From the NCBI GenBank assembly GCA_017961175.1, contig JAGCXV010000054.1, positions 1-46,564 on the forward strand: DNA of 46,564 nucleotides. Direction: 5' to 3'. The notes below the pieces were generated by a model. The model had not been told where the DNA came from, made no database searches, and saw only the letters and a list, made by a program, of their open reading frames with translations. Positions 1 through 8,511 of the stretch are shown piece by piece (the stretch's first letter is position 1; each line of letters starts with the position of its first letter). Both the position numbers and the translations under genes were made by a program. Source of the stretch: Bacteroidales bacterium. Its GTDB lineage: Bacteria > Bacteroidota > Bacteroidia > Bacteroidales > UBA932.

Positions 1-297
1 TTGAGTCTTAGAGGCTATCCTTAGTGCGGAATCTGCCTGACGGGCCTTCTCTATGGTCTGATCCATATCGTAGATGATGGTCATAACCAGACCTTTCTTT
101 GCAGCTTCATTCTTTCTGTGCTCCAAGATTGATGATACTCCAAAAGTAAGGATAATCGATATGGTAGTTGCCAGAAGAGAAAGCAAAAACTGTTTTAAAG
201 CAGGTCTGTTTTTCATAGATGCAAAATTAAAAGTTATAATCGATGTGGCAATCGCCACGAGCGAAATCCAAAACTGTTTTATACCGGAATTTTTCAT
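1..297 (-). CDS. Partial membrane protein with duplicated N-terminus, unrecognised
   Basis: The frame is open from an ATG at 297 to the window edge and gives 99 residues with no stop. It begins MKNSGIKQFW and repeats itself at residue 28 with MKNRPALKQF. Each copy holds one hydrophobic helix (about residues 9-23 and 36-53), and the soluble part then starts with SSILEHRKNEAAKKG. The second ATG (216) is an equally good start, since both ATGs follow a TAnnTTTG box by five bases. It lies 17 bp after the cbiJD stop on the same strand, so it may be read from the cobalamin operon or from its own promoter. I do not recognise the family. The opposite-strand frame here (74-322) is a shadow. Confidence 0.6.
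   Translation of the reverse strand, partial: MKNSGIKQFWISLVAIATSIITFNFASMKNRPALKQFLLSLLATTISIILTFGVSSILEHRKNEAAKKGLVMTIIYDMDQTIEKARQADSALRIASKTQ
133..297 (-). repeat. Diverged tandem duplication of the gene's 5' end (about 81-84 bp unit)
   Basis: Codons 1-27 and codons 28-56 align at DNA level. Both start ATGAAAAA, share a TAAAACAGTTTT block, share an ATCGATTAT block and continue with ACTTTT. The upstream promoter-like boxes are also duplicated. The units have diverged, so this is an old duplication or the fused remnant of a neighbouring paralogue. Confidence 0.65.
222..229 (-). promoter_or_regulatory. -7 box TAATTTTG before the internal ATG at 216
   Basis: This is a second TAnnTTTG match, again exactly five bases before an ATG. 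A TTG lies 19 bases further upstream, as expected for the -33 element. It supports 216 as an alternative or true start. Confidence 0.4.
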
Positions 298-302
298 GGC
301 TG

Positions 303-310
303 CAAAGATA
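303..310 (-). promoter_or_regulatory. -7 box TATCTTTG before the left-edge gene
   Basis: It matches the Bacteroidota -7 consensus TAnnTTTG and is followed after five bases by the ATG at 297. I see no convincing -33 TTG. If it is active, the transcript would be essentially leaderless. Confidence 0.4.
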
Positions 311-314
311 AAAC

Positions 315-2075
315 TTATTTGATGTTTCCGTTATCGTCTATAAGAAGAACGGTAAGATTGGCCTCTGGGCATAAAGGCCCGCAGACTGTTTTGCATCTCG
401 ATTTTACCTCATTTGCAAAGCCTTGCAGAAGATTCTCAGGAATGATCTCCCAAAGTTCCCTGGCAAGTGTGATGCTGTAGGCACGGTCTGATATCTCTTT
501 CGGACAGTTGATGGATTGAAGCAGCTCGGAGATGAAATCACGGTCCATAGTGACGTTGCTGGAGTGGGTATCCAGGTTGCCGGCCGCAAGCTTTACGGCC
601 TTGCCGAGCATTATTCCAAGGGTTATCTGCCTGAAGCCCAGCTCGTATGCAATGCTTATGGCATCCCCTATCTTATTGCCGTACTGCACAAAGCACTGGG
701 CAGGAAGGGCTGGATAAAAGTCTTTGAGATAATTCTCGCTTTTCGCACCGGAATTGATAACCACCCGCTTTTCTCCGCTGGCCTTTGCAACTTCCATACA
801 TTTGCGGATGGAGTTGATGAAGCCCTCCTCCGAGAAGGGCTTGATTATGCCGCTAACCCCTATTATGCTGATTCCGCCTTCTATTCCAAGTCTCGGGTTG
901 AAAGTCCGGTGGGCAATCTCCTCTCCACCCGGAACGGAGATGATTACCCTGAAACCCCGGTTGGGATATCTTTTGTTCAGATTGTCCTTAATCATCTGCC
1001 TAGGTGCCTTGTTGATGGCGGCTTCCCCTGGAGGAAAGTCAAAACCCGGGAGCGTGATCCTTCCCACGCCATCTCCACCATCTATCACTATATCAGAAGA
1101 ATCCAGTTTCTCCACCTGGGCGTGGATTTCCATCTTGTCAGTTACATCAGGGTCATCTCCGCTATCCTTGATCACATAGGCTCTTCCCTTATCAATTACC
1201 GTGGTTTCAACCGGAATGGTTTCTCCATCGGGAAGCAGAAGATTGACAATATTTGGAGATTTGCCATCTATCAGGCTCTGGGCGGCTGCAAGGGCGGCTG
1301 CGGCGGCACAGCTTCCGGTAGTAAGGCCACTGTGCAGAGGATAGAACTCCGGCAGCAGTTTTTCCACCATACGCCGCATGCCATAAGGGCCGTTGACGGT
1401 AATGAAACTCTCCGGCAATTTTGGCCTCGCGATGGCGAAAACCTTTATGCCCTTATTCAGAGCAGCTTCAGTCTTGTTCTCGTAACCTCCTGATACTCCG
1501 CTTTCTTTAAGAAGAATCGCATCGGGATTAACCCTGTTTATCTCTTCCGTTTCATCCACGTCAGGATGGTAGAAGCAGAGATGATTCGGATCTGTGACGT
1601 ACTGGGCGGCAAGTTCTCTGGAAGATTCCCTGTCGAGGATACGGTGAAAGATTTCCGTACCGCTCTCTTCCAAAGGCCGCAGTTTCGGGATGGACTGCAC
1701 CCCGGCTGTGGATAGAAGACGATTAGTGCCCTTCATCTTCTGAACGGCATCGGCAAAGTCATTGCACCAGATGATGCGTCTGTCCCTTTCGGGATAGATT
1801 CTCTCAAACCTTATGACAGGTATTCCCAGCTTGGAAATATTGGAATGCAGTTCACTGGCAAAAGGATGGGCTGCATCAATTATAAGCCTGATTTGATGAG
1901 AGTTGCAAAAATCAGTCATCTGGTCCCTGTCCATAGCTCCGCTAATGGCAACGCCGTGATGAAGGTCCAGATGCTGCTCTCCCCCGCGGGTGGAATACCA
2001 GAACGGGGAACCGGCCTCTTCCAGTTCCTTTGCGGCCAGACGGCCCTCTGTCGTTCCACCGAAAACAAGTATCAT
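315..2075 (-). CDS. cbiJD: Fused CbiJ-CbiD: cobalt-precorrin-6A reductase / cobalt-precorrin-5B C1-methyltransferase
   Basis: A single 586-residue cytoplasmic protein carries two steps of the anaerobic corrin pathway. Residues 1 to about 243 are CbiJ/CobK, with the N-terminal dinucleotide-binding start MILVFGGTTEGR and the motif IDAAHPFA. From about 247 it is CbiD, which opens with the characteristic GLTTGSCAAAAA and later has IDGGDGVGRIT and GVSGIIKPFSEE. CbiD methylates C1 of cobalt-precorrin-5B; CbiJ reduces the resulting cobalt-precorrin-6A. Each half has normal family length, so this is a true fusion rather than two genes read together. The start overlaps the cbiGF stop by 4 bp, which suggests coupled translation in the riboswitch-led operon. 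Function rests on clear family motifs; activity is inferred. Confidence 0.95.
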   Translation of the reverse strand: MILVFGGTTEGRLAAKELEEAGSPFWYSTRGGEQHLDLHHGVAISGAMDRDQMTDFCNSHQIRLIIDAAHPFASELHSNISKLGIPVIRFERIYPERDRRIIWCNDFADAVQKMKGTNRLLSTAGVQSIPKLRPLEESGTEIFHRILDRESSRELAAQYVTDPNHLCFYHPDVDETEEINRVNPDAILLKESGVSGGYENKTEAALNKGIKVFAIARPKLPESFITVNGPYGMRRMVEKLLPEFYPLHSGLTTGSCAAAAALAAAQSLIDGKSPNIVNLLLPDGETIPVETTVIDKGRAYVIKDSGDDPDVTDKMEIHAQVEKLDSSDIVIDGGDGVGRITLPGFDFPPGEAAINKAPRQMIKDNLNKRYPNRGFRVIISVPGGEEIAHRTFNPRLGIEGGISIIGVSGIIKPFSEEGFINSIRKCMEVAKASGEKRVVINSGAKSENYLKDFYPALPAQCFVQYGNKIGDAISIAYELGFRQITLGIMLGKAVKLAAGNLDTHSSNVTMDRDFISELLQSINCPKEISDRAYSITLARELWEIIPENLLQGFANEVKSRCKTVCGPLCPEANLTVLLIDDNGNIK

Positions 2076-3826
2076 TCTCTGGCCTTACGGAAAAGATGGG
2101 TAAAGTTCCTGGAGTAGAGTTCAGAAAGACCCTGCCGGTTGTCTATGGCCTCCCCGACAACAAGCATTGTAGTGAGTGTCAGATGATTGTCCTTTACAAT
2201 CCTTGCCAGGTCCCTGAGCACTCCCCGGTAAATCTTCTGGTCCGGCCAGGTAAGATGATAGCAGGCGGCAACCGGAGTATCCTCGGGATATTCCATAAGT
2301 AGTTCCTTCTGCACGTCATCCACAATGGCGGCAGAAAGGAAGATGCACATCGTGGAATTGCTTCTGGCAAGAAGATGGAGCTTTTCCTTTTCAGGCATCG
2401 GAGTACGGCCCTCTCCTCTTGTAAGGATGATTGTCTGGCATCTTTCAGGAATGGTGAACTGGCTCCTGAGCTCTGCCGCGGCTGCAAGGAAGGAGGAAAT
2501 TCCAGGAGTTATATGGTAACTCATATCGTGCTTGTCGAAGAAAGCCATCTGTTCCTGGATAGCCCCGAAGATGCAAGGGTCTCCGGTATGAAGCCGGACT
2601 ATGAACTTTCCCCTGTCGTAGAACTCCTTCATAAGGGCGCATTGCTGCTCAAGGTCCATATCTGCGGAGGAAACAACAGTCGCTCCGGGTTTAGCGCATA
2701 GCGTAAGTTCCTTAGGCACAAGGCTTCCGGCATAAAGTATCAGGTCAGCCTTCTGGAGCATTTTCCTTCCCCTTACGCTTACAAGGTCCGGATCTCCAGG
2801 GCCGGCACCCACAATCTCTATGTGTGCCTGGCGGACATAAGCGGAATCCACCGCAGCGGCAACCGTCCAGTTACTTCCCTTTTGCTTTGGAAGAAGAAGA
2901 TTTGCGTTGCCTGAAGACAGGATCGCAGAGGCTTCAGAAACGGAAGGAGTTCCTACACACTTTTCCACCACCTCGCTCGGAGAAGGAACAGAAATTTCCG
3001 AAAGTTGCCCGGCATCGTAGAAAATCGTGGAGAATTCCTCCTCAAGTTCCTTAATTACAGGCTCGTCTTTCTTAATGTCCGCAGAAGAGATATTTGCTAT
3101 CGCATCTTTACAGATACCGTTATCAGAGAGGCATTTGAAGATTTCTTCAATCACTTTGTCAGCAGGACCTGCCTGGCGGGCAAGGCCGATTCCGATGTGA
3201 ACGCATCGCGGAGTCCACTGGATATTCGGAATCTCAACCATTCTCAGTCTCGGCGATACGGTAAGCAGCAGACTGAACTTCTTCAGGTCTATATCCTCAA
3301 ACCTGTAGAAGAAACTGATATTTCCGGCAGGGTTCTCCTCCAGCCATCTTGTTCCCTCATCTTCCACTTCAAGCAGGATGGCAGTTGGCTTTCCTTCTGC
3401 ATACAGGAAAATCTGGCGGTTGAGGTCTTCATCCTGCTGAGCCCAGCCAAATCTCTTTGCCAGAAGATCCAGTGGCCAGAGGCCACTTCCATCTGTCTGT
3501 GTGGTGATTACGGGATGCGCTCCAAGTGCCAGGGCAAGTTTTCCGGCAATCTCGTTTGCTCCGCCCACATGGCCGGAAAGAACGGAAACAACTTCCTTCC
3601 CGTTGCTGTCTACGCAGATTACGGCCGGATCTGTATGCTTGTCCTTCAAAAGCGGGGCAACTGTCCTGACGCAAATCCCCATAGCCCCCACAAAAACAAG
3701 GCAATCCAGCGAGTTCCAAATCTCTGGAACTTCTGTCCGGGAGATTATTTCCGCATTGAGCAGCGCGACAGCCTTATCGGCCACCGCCTTCCCTTTTTCT
3801 GATATCAAAACTACCGCCGCTTTCAT
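2072..3826 (-). CDS. cbiGF: Fused CbiG-CbiF: cobalt-precorrin-5A hydrolase / cobalt-precorrin-4 C11-methyltransferase
   Basis: The 584-residue protein begins with CbiG (about 1-330). The signature region includes GICVRTVAPLLKDKHTDPAV and then SGHVGGANE. CbiG opens the delta-lactone of cobalt-precorrin-5A and releases acetaldehyde. From about residue 335 the SAM methyltransferase CbiF/CobM follows, with the glycine-rich start VGAGPGDPDLVSVRG and the later motif HTGDPCIFGAIQEQ. CbiF methylates C11 to make the CbiG substrate, so the fusion joins consecutive steps in reverse order along the chain. It overlaps both neighbours by 4 bp (cbiET upstream, cbiJD downstream). Confidence 0.95.
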   Translation of the reverse strand: MKAAVVLISEKGKAVADKAVALLNAEIISRTEVPEIWNSLDCLVFVGAMGICVRTVAPLLKDKHTDPAVICVDSNGKEVVSVLSGHVGGANEIAGKLALALGAHPVITTQTDGSGLWPLDLLAKRFGWAQQDEDLNRQIFLYAEGKPTAILLEVEDEGTRWLEENPAGNISFFYRFEDIDLKKFSLLLTVSPRLRMVEIPNIQWTPRCVHIGIGLARQAGPADKVIEEIFKCLSDNGICKDAIANISSADIKKDEPVIKELEEEFSTIFYDAGQLSEISVPSPSEVVEKCVGTPSVSEASAILSSGNANLLLPKQKGSNWTVAAAVDSAYVRQAHIEIVGAGPGDPDLVSVRGRKMLQKADLILYAGSLVPKELTLCAKPGATVVSSADMDLEQQCALMKEFYDRGKFIVRLHTGDPCIFGAIQEQMAFFDKHDMSYHITPGISSFLAAAAELRSQFTIPERCQTIILTRGEGRTPMPEKEKLHLLARSNSTMCIFLSAAIVDDVQKELLMEYPEDTPVAACYHLTWPDQKIYRGVLRDLARIVKDNHLTLTTMLVVGEAIDNRQGLSELYSRNFTHLFRKARE

Positions 3827-5010
3827 TTTTCCGCCTTGAGTATGTCTATAGGGTTATTGTTATCCAGGGCAATGTGCTCTGCCGGATAAAGATTCATTCC
3901 AAGTCCTTCGGAAACTATCTCGAATTCTGCCTTGCTTTCCGGAGTTACGCTGTTGAACACGATGCATCCGCCAGGAGTCAGATGAGAATGAACCTTTCTC
4001 ATAATCTCTTCCAGATGGCCCCCGTGCCCTCCTATGAAGGCAGCATCGCAGGTTTCATCTGTCTCAGTTTCAAGGAAATCTCCTATCCGGTAATCTATTC
4101 CGGGAGCGGAGAACTTCCTTGAATTGCTTTCAATCAGGGCTTTGCCCTCAGGCCTTTTTTCAAATGCCTTTATGTCCAGATGCGGGAACTGGAGTCTTGC
4201 TTCTATACTAATGCTTCCCGTGCAGAAACCTATATCCCACATCGTCTTCCTTTTGTAGAGGTCCATCTTCTGGAGGGAAAGCAGCCTTATCGGCATCTTG
4301 GTAATCATCCTTGAGCGTCCGTCAAGGAGATTGAACTCACCTTCAGGAATTCCGAACCGCCTCTCAGGAGCGTTGTCTTGTATAGTAAGTACCAGGCAAT
4401 TAGGGCTGGAGAAAGTTGATTTTGAAGCCCCCTCAATGCTCAGCGACGAGAGTTTCTCCTCAACCGGATTCCCAAGATGCTCACCGATGTGCATTCGGTA
4501 GAATGTAAAACCGTAATCCATCATCCTGCGGGCAATCTCATCCGGAGTTTTCTGGCGGTCTGTCAGCACCCCTATCTTGCCGCGTCTTTCAATCAAGGCA
4601 TTGTCAAACTCCTTCCAAGGCCTTCCGGTAAGGGACACAATGTGCATATCGTGATACGGAAGATTGATAGAGTGGCAAAGCATCTGAAGAGAGTTGAAAT
4701 AAGGAAATACTTTCATAGGAACCTCAGGCATAACCCTTTGCAGAGTCGATGCAAAGCCGAAGAAAAGCGGATCGCCCGAGGCAAATACAACAATATGGCA
4801 ATCAGCCTCGCGATATTTGGCATACACACCGTCCAGAGGAACCGTTATGTCTATCCAGGAACTGTCATTCGGAAGAAACTTCTCCACGATCTGGCGGTGG
4901 CGCACCCCTCCGGAAAAGACCTTGCCTCCAGATATGACGGAAAGAACATCCGGAGCAAGATGAGGAGACGGATTGTCTGAAAGCCCTATTATGGTAAAAC
5001 TCAATGCCAT
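3823..5010 (-). CDS. cbiET: Fused CbiE-CbiT (CobL-like): cobalt-precorrin-6B/7 methyltransferase and decarboxylase
   Basis: In this 395-residue protein the first about 205 residues are CbiE, a SAM methyltransferase with the motif VFASGDPLFFGF. Residues from about 235 are CbiT, with a Rossmann-type SAM site, WDIGFCTGSISIEA. CbiT methylates C15 and decarboxylates the C12 acetate side chain; CbiE methylates C5. The usual DIGAGTGS of CbiT reads DIGFCTGS here, a small deviation. The same order is known from CobL of the aerobic pathway, so the length and layout are normal. It is separated by 1 bp from cbiHC and overlaps cbiGF by 4 bp. Confidence 0.94.
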   Translation of the reverse strand: MALSFTIIGLSDNPSPHLAPDVLSVISGGKVFSGGVRHRQIVEKFLPNDSSWIDITVPLDGVYAKYREADCHIVVFASGDPLFFGFASTLQRVMPEVPMKVFPYFNSLQMLCHSINLPYHDMHIVSLTGRPWKEFDNALIERRGKIGVLTDRQKTPDEIARRMMDYGFTFYRMHIGEHLGNPVEEKLSSLSIEGASKSTFSSPNCLVLTIQDNAPERRFGIPEGEFNLLDGRSRMITKMPIRLLSLQKMDLYKRKTMWDIGFCTGSISIEARLQFPHLDIKAFEKRPEGKALIESNSRKFSAPGIDYRIGDFLETETDETCDAAFIGGHGGHLEEIMRKVHSHLTPGGCIVFNSVTPESKAEFEIVSEGLGMNLYPAEHIALDNNNPIDILKAEK

Positions 5011-5011
5011 G

Positions 5012-6415
5012 CTACAGGTCTCTTCCGGGTTCCAGGTTCAGGGCGTCATCAAAAGTGAGTATGGCGTTGCATAGGGTTGCTGCAAGGTTGCTTCCGCCCT
5101 TTCTGCCCTTTACGATAATCTTCGGAATGTCCTTGAACGGCAGCAGCCTGTGCTTTGACTCCTCCACGTGGACAAAACCGACCGGAGCGGCAACTATGCC
5201 CGCAGGACAGGCTTTGCCCTGACGTATCAGGCTGCAAAGTTCAATGAGAGCTGTCGGAGCGTTCCCGAAGGCAAACAGTGCGTCCGGATGCTCCTCGACT
5301 GCCAGCCTTATTCCGGCCTGAGTCCTTGTAATATTCTCTTTCTCCGCGATTTCAGGCACTCTCGGATCCATCAGGTAGCACTTGGCCTCAATGCCGAGCC
5401 TGGAAAGTGCCCCCTTGCGGATTCCCGTTGCCGCCATAGTGACATCTGTGACGATGGTCTTGAGATCTCCATTTGCCACCTTCTCGTATATCCTCTCCAC
5501 TGCATTATCGTCGGTATAGAGAATCTTCTCCATCTCAAAATCTGCGGTTGTATGTATCGCGTGAAGCAAAGCCCACTTGTGCCCCGGAGGATAATCCTTG
5601 CGCATAAGTTCAGACGCTATGGTCCGGAAACTCTCGTTCATTATATCCTGCCCTATCTTTTTTCCGGAAGCCTTTTCTTCTGAATAATAGCCTCTTGGGG
5701 TAATCATCGCGGAGCCCTCCAGATAAGTCTGGGAGTTGCCGATAATCAGCACGGTGAACATATCCACGTCCTCCGGGTTCAGGGTGGAAAGCGTTGCGGT
5801 CCAGATCTTCTGGTCTTCCCTGCCGGCCTGGCGTACGCATCCTACAGGAGTCTCAGGGCTTCTGCCTTCCTCGAGGAAAATCTCCACAAGACGGTAAAGC
5901 TGCCAGTACCTGCCCTGGCTCTTGGGGTTATAGACTGCGGTAATGAAATCCGCCTGGGCAGCGGCTTTGATGCGCTTTTCAATCAGGCTCCACGGAGTCA
6001 TTAGGTCCGAAAGCGAAATTATGCAAAGGTCGTGGCCTATCGGAGCGCCAAGCAGAGAAGCGGCTTTCTGGAAAGCGCTGATTCCCGGAAGAGTCTCTAT
6101 ATCAATATTGTCAGAAGTCTCGCTTCTCATCTGGTACAGAAGCGGGGCCATTCCGTATATACCTGAATCTCCGCTGGATATGACACAGACGGTCTTCCCT
6201 TCACGGGCCAGTTCCATCGCCTGAGCCGCCCGGTCCCTCTCCTGCCTCATTCCGGTATCGATACATTCCGCACCCGGCTTCAGATACTTTTCTATGAACC
6301 TGAAATAATATTTGTAGCCCACAACAGCATCCGCCCTGGAAACAGCGTCAATGACTGCCGGGGTGATATCCTGCTCAGATCCGGGGCCAATGCCCGCAAC
6401 AATAATCTTTCCCAT
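5012..6415 (-). CDS. cbiHC: Fused CbiH-CbiC: cobalt-precorrin-3 C17-methyltransferase / cobalt-precorrin-8 methylmutase
   Basis: A 467-residue protein. Residues 1 to about 245 are CbiH/CobJ: start VAGIGPGSEQDITPA, then SSGDSGIYGMAPL, which is the SAM methyltransferase loop. CbiH methylates C17 and contracts the ring. From about 255 the CbiC/CobH methylmutase follows, with HAIHTTADFE containing the conserved active-site histidine, then TDVTMAATGI and GFVHVEESK. CbiC moves the C11 methyl to C12 to give cobyrinate. The two halves act at the start and end of the corrin-ring sequence. It follows the second TonB receptor by 20 bp and precedes cbiET by 1 bp. Confidence 0.95.
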   Translation of the reverse strand: MGKIIVAGIGPGSEQDITPAVIDAVSRADAVVGYKYYFRFIEKYLKPGAECIDTGMRQERDRAAQAMELAREGKTVCVISSGDSGIYGMAPLLYQMRSETSDNIDIETLPGISAFQKAASLLGAPIGHDLCIISLSDLMTPWSLIEKRIKAAAQADFITAVYNPKSQGRYWQLYRLVEIFLEEGRSPETPVGCVRQAGREDQKIWTATLSTLNPEDVDMFTVLIIGNSQTYLEGSAMITPRGYYSEEKASGKKIGQDIMNESFRTIASELMRKDYPPGHKWALLHAIHTTADFEMEKILYTDDNAVERIYEKVANGDLKTIVTDVTMAATGIRKGALSRLGIEAKCYLMDPRVPEIAEKENITRTQAGIRLAVEEHPDALFAFGNAPTALIELCSLIRQGKACPAGIVAAPVGFVHVEESKHRLLPFKDIPKIIVKGRKGGSNLAATLCNAILTFDDALNLEPGRDL

Positions 6416-6435
6416 ACCACGAATTTACAAAAAAA

Positions 6436-8496
6436 CTAGTTGAATGAGAGGCGAAGGCCGACAACAATCATGCGGCCCGGAGAATACAGCGCATATTTCC
6501 TCAGCGATGAATCCGGTCTGCGGTCAACCCTGTCGAAGATATTGTCCACACCGAGGCTCGGCTCGATGCGGAACTTTTCTGAGATCTTTATTGAATGCGT
6601 GGTGTTCAGGTTCCATACACCGTAGCCTGGAGCATTCTCGTATCCCGGATAGTAAGTCTTGCCCTGGAGCCTGCCTGAGAGGCGGACGTTAAGAGCGTAG
6701 ATGCCCCACTGGTGGTGATAGTTGGAAGAAAGGGTAACGGTATTTCTGACAGAGCGCTCAAGAAGGGCCCAGCCTTCCGCGCTCTTGGTCTTGGCATAAT
6801 TCCAGGAATAGTTTACTCCAAAGTCCAGGTCTCTGGTAACCAGGGCACTGAGATTTAAGTTGAAACCTTTTACCCGGCCCTTGTCGCTGTTGCAGTAGAG
6901 GGCATACTGCTCTAATTTTGCAGCCTGGTCGGCTGTCATTTCAGGGAAGAGCGCCATAAGTTCAGCCCTCTTGGCGTCATCTACCTTGATATTCTTCTTG
7001 ATTATCATTTCATCCACGCTGTTGATGAAAGCAGTGGCGGATATGGTAATGAAATCCGTATTGTATTCGGCGTTCGCGGAGAAATAGTCTGAAGTCTCAG
7101 GATCAAGGTCCTTGGAACCGATTGAGATCTGTGGCTTTCCGCGATTTACGCTGAAATAGTTGTAATGGAGTTCATCCAGGCCCGGGGTACGGAATCCTCG
7201 GCTGTAAGTCAGACGGAAGTTAATGTCCTTGAGGGAATACATCAGGGCCACCTTGGGAGAAAGATTTGTTCCGAAATCCTCGTGAGCTGTAAGCCTTGCT
7301 CCGGCAGTAAAGTTAAGACCTTTATATATGCGCATCTCGTGCTGGAGATATGCCGCGAAGGTATTGGCGCCGTTGTCTATGTTGCCGCTGGAAGACTCCA
7401 GGTTGTCCCTTCTGAAATCCAGGCCGGCGATGGATGTGGAATTCGGAGCCAGATGCATTATGTCCTGAATGTTGACTGAGACAGCACCCTGGTTCTTGGA
7501 ACGGGTATAATCCCCTTTCTCATAAGTTTTTCCATCGACTTGATACTCTCTTCCATAGCGGTAGCGGTCCGCATCGAAGTTCATCTGGAGAGAATTGTTG
7601 CGGCTGAACTTGTAGATGCCTCCAAGGGAGAATTTGACTCCCCGATACCGCATCTCGTAATCCGTGCCGCCTTTTATATCCTCCCTTGTACGTGGACGGG
7701 AGGTAATTTTCTCGTAGTAGTCGAATCCGGTATTCAGGGCCAGGCTGCCTGAAGCCTTGTAAGAGAGTTTCTCAGAAAAGTTGTTTGTCCTGTAACCGGA
7801 GAAAAGAGGAGCGATGGTTTTCTGGAGAACGGTCTCCCCGTCCTTTTCAACCTCCTCATAATCGTTGTTGGAGTAGCTGTCTGCCCTGCTGTGGGAAAAG
7901 GAGGTGGCAGAGTTGAACCCTCCCTTTCCCACATTCAGGGAAGCAGACTGAACCAGACGTCCTTTTCCTGATGCAGAGGTTTGGGACAGGAAACTGATCT
8001 GGTCCGTGGATGGCTGGTCGGTGATGATGTTGATTACACCGCCAATGGCATCGCTGCCGTAAAGGGAAGAAGCCGCACCGTCGAGGACCTCGATCCTGCG
8101 GACTCTGGACAAGTCTATCCTGTCCAAGTCAACGTTGCCGGCCATATCGCCGATAATTCTTCTTCCATTAACCAGTACCAGGGCGTACTTGTTTCCCAAG
8201 CCGTTAAGTCTCAAGAAGTTCCCCATGGAAGACGGTGTCATCTGCACCTGGGGGAGCATCCTGATTAAAGCGTCCTGAAGGGTGGAAATCCCCTGCTGCC
8301 TGATCTGAAGAGCAGGCAGGACCCTTACCGGAGAAGCCGTTTTCTTAAGTCTCTGGTGATGGCCAGACCCGGTGACTACAATCGGATTGAGCCGACTGGT
8401 TTGGGATGTGTCAGAAGCCGTGTGGATCTGGCCATAGGCACCAGTAAGTGAAAACAGTGCAACCGTAAGGGATATCAGGAACGCCCTGGAGTTCAT
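6436..8496 (-). CDS. TonB-dependent outer-membrane receptor, BtuB-like (second of two)
   Basis: The protein has 686 residues with a signal peptide (hydrophobic core about 5-20, ending GAYGQ). A TonB-box-like IVVTGSG lies near residue 40. The plug domain has ALVLVNGRRI and SSLYGSDAIGGVINIIT. A 22-strand-type barrel ends in the aromatic-rich GLRLSFN. It should sit in the outer membrane and import a large ligand using TonB energy. Its place between a CbiK-like lipoprotein (15 bp upstream) and the corrin enzymes (20 bp downstream) in a B12-riboswitch operon points to a cobamide, a corrinoid precursor, cobalt or another tetrapyrrole. The sequence alone does not tell which. It is clearly diverged from the first receptor. 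Confidence 0.88.
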   Translation of the reverse strand: MNSRAFLISLTVALFSLTGAYGQIHTASDTSQTSRLNPIVVTGSGHHQRLKKTASPVRVLPALQIRQQGISTLQDALIRMLPQVQMTPSSMGNFLRLNGLGNKYALVLVNGRRIIGDMAGNVDLDRIDLSRVRRIEVLDGAASSLYGSDAIGGVINIITDQPSTDQISFLSQTSASGKGRLVQSASLNVGKGGFNSATSFSHSRADSYSNNDYEEVEKDGETVLQKTIAPLFSGYRTNNFSEKLSYKASGSLALNTGFDYYEKITSRPRTREDIKGGTDYEMRYRGVKFSLGGIYKFSRNNSLQMNFDADRYRYGREYQVDGKTYEKGDYTRSKNQGAVSVNIQDIMHLAPNSTSIAGLDFRRDNLESSSGNIDNGANTFAAYLQHEMRIYKGLNFTAGARLTAHEDFGTNLSPKVALMYSLKDINFRLTYSRGFRTPGLDELHYNYFSVNRGKPQISIGSKDLDPETSDYFSANAEYNTDFITISATAFINSVDEMIIKKNIKVDDAKRAELMALFPEMTADQAAKLEQYALYCNSDKGRVKGFNLNLSALVTRDLDFGVNYSWNYAKTKSAEGWALLERSVRNTVTLSSNYHHQWGIYALNVRLSGRLQGKTYYPGYENAPGYGVWNLNTTHSIKISEKFRIEPSLGVDNIFDRVDRRPDSSLRKYALYSPGRMIVVGLRLSFN

Positions 8497-8511
8497 AAAA
8501 CCTATCTACTG

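Noticed and set aside
74-322. An 82-residue plus-strand frame at the left edge
   Set aside because: The opposite strand encodes a membrane protein with a proper start, promoter box and helices.
516-1493. A 325-residue open frame on the plus strand
   Set aside because: It lies opposite the cbiJD fusion, which has strong family motifs; the plus-strand translation has no recognisable domain.
6416-6435. Promoter in the 20-bp gap before cbiHC (TAAATTCG)
   Set aside because: It misses one conserved T of TAnnTTTG and has no -33 partner; too weak to list, though worth noting for transcript mapping.
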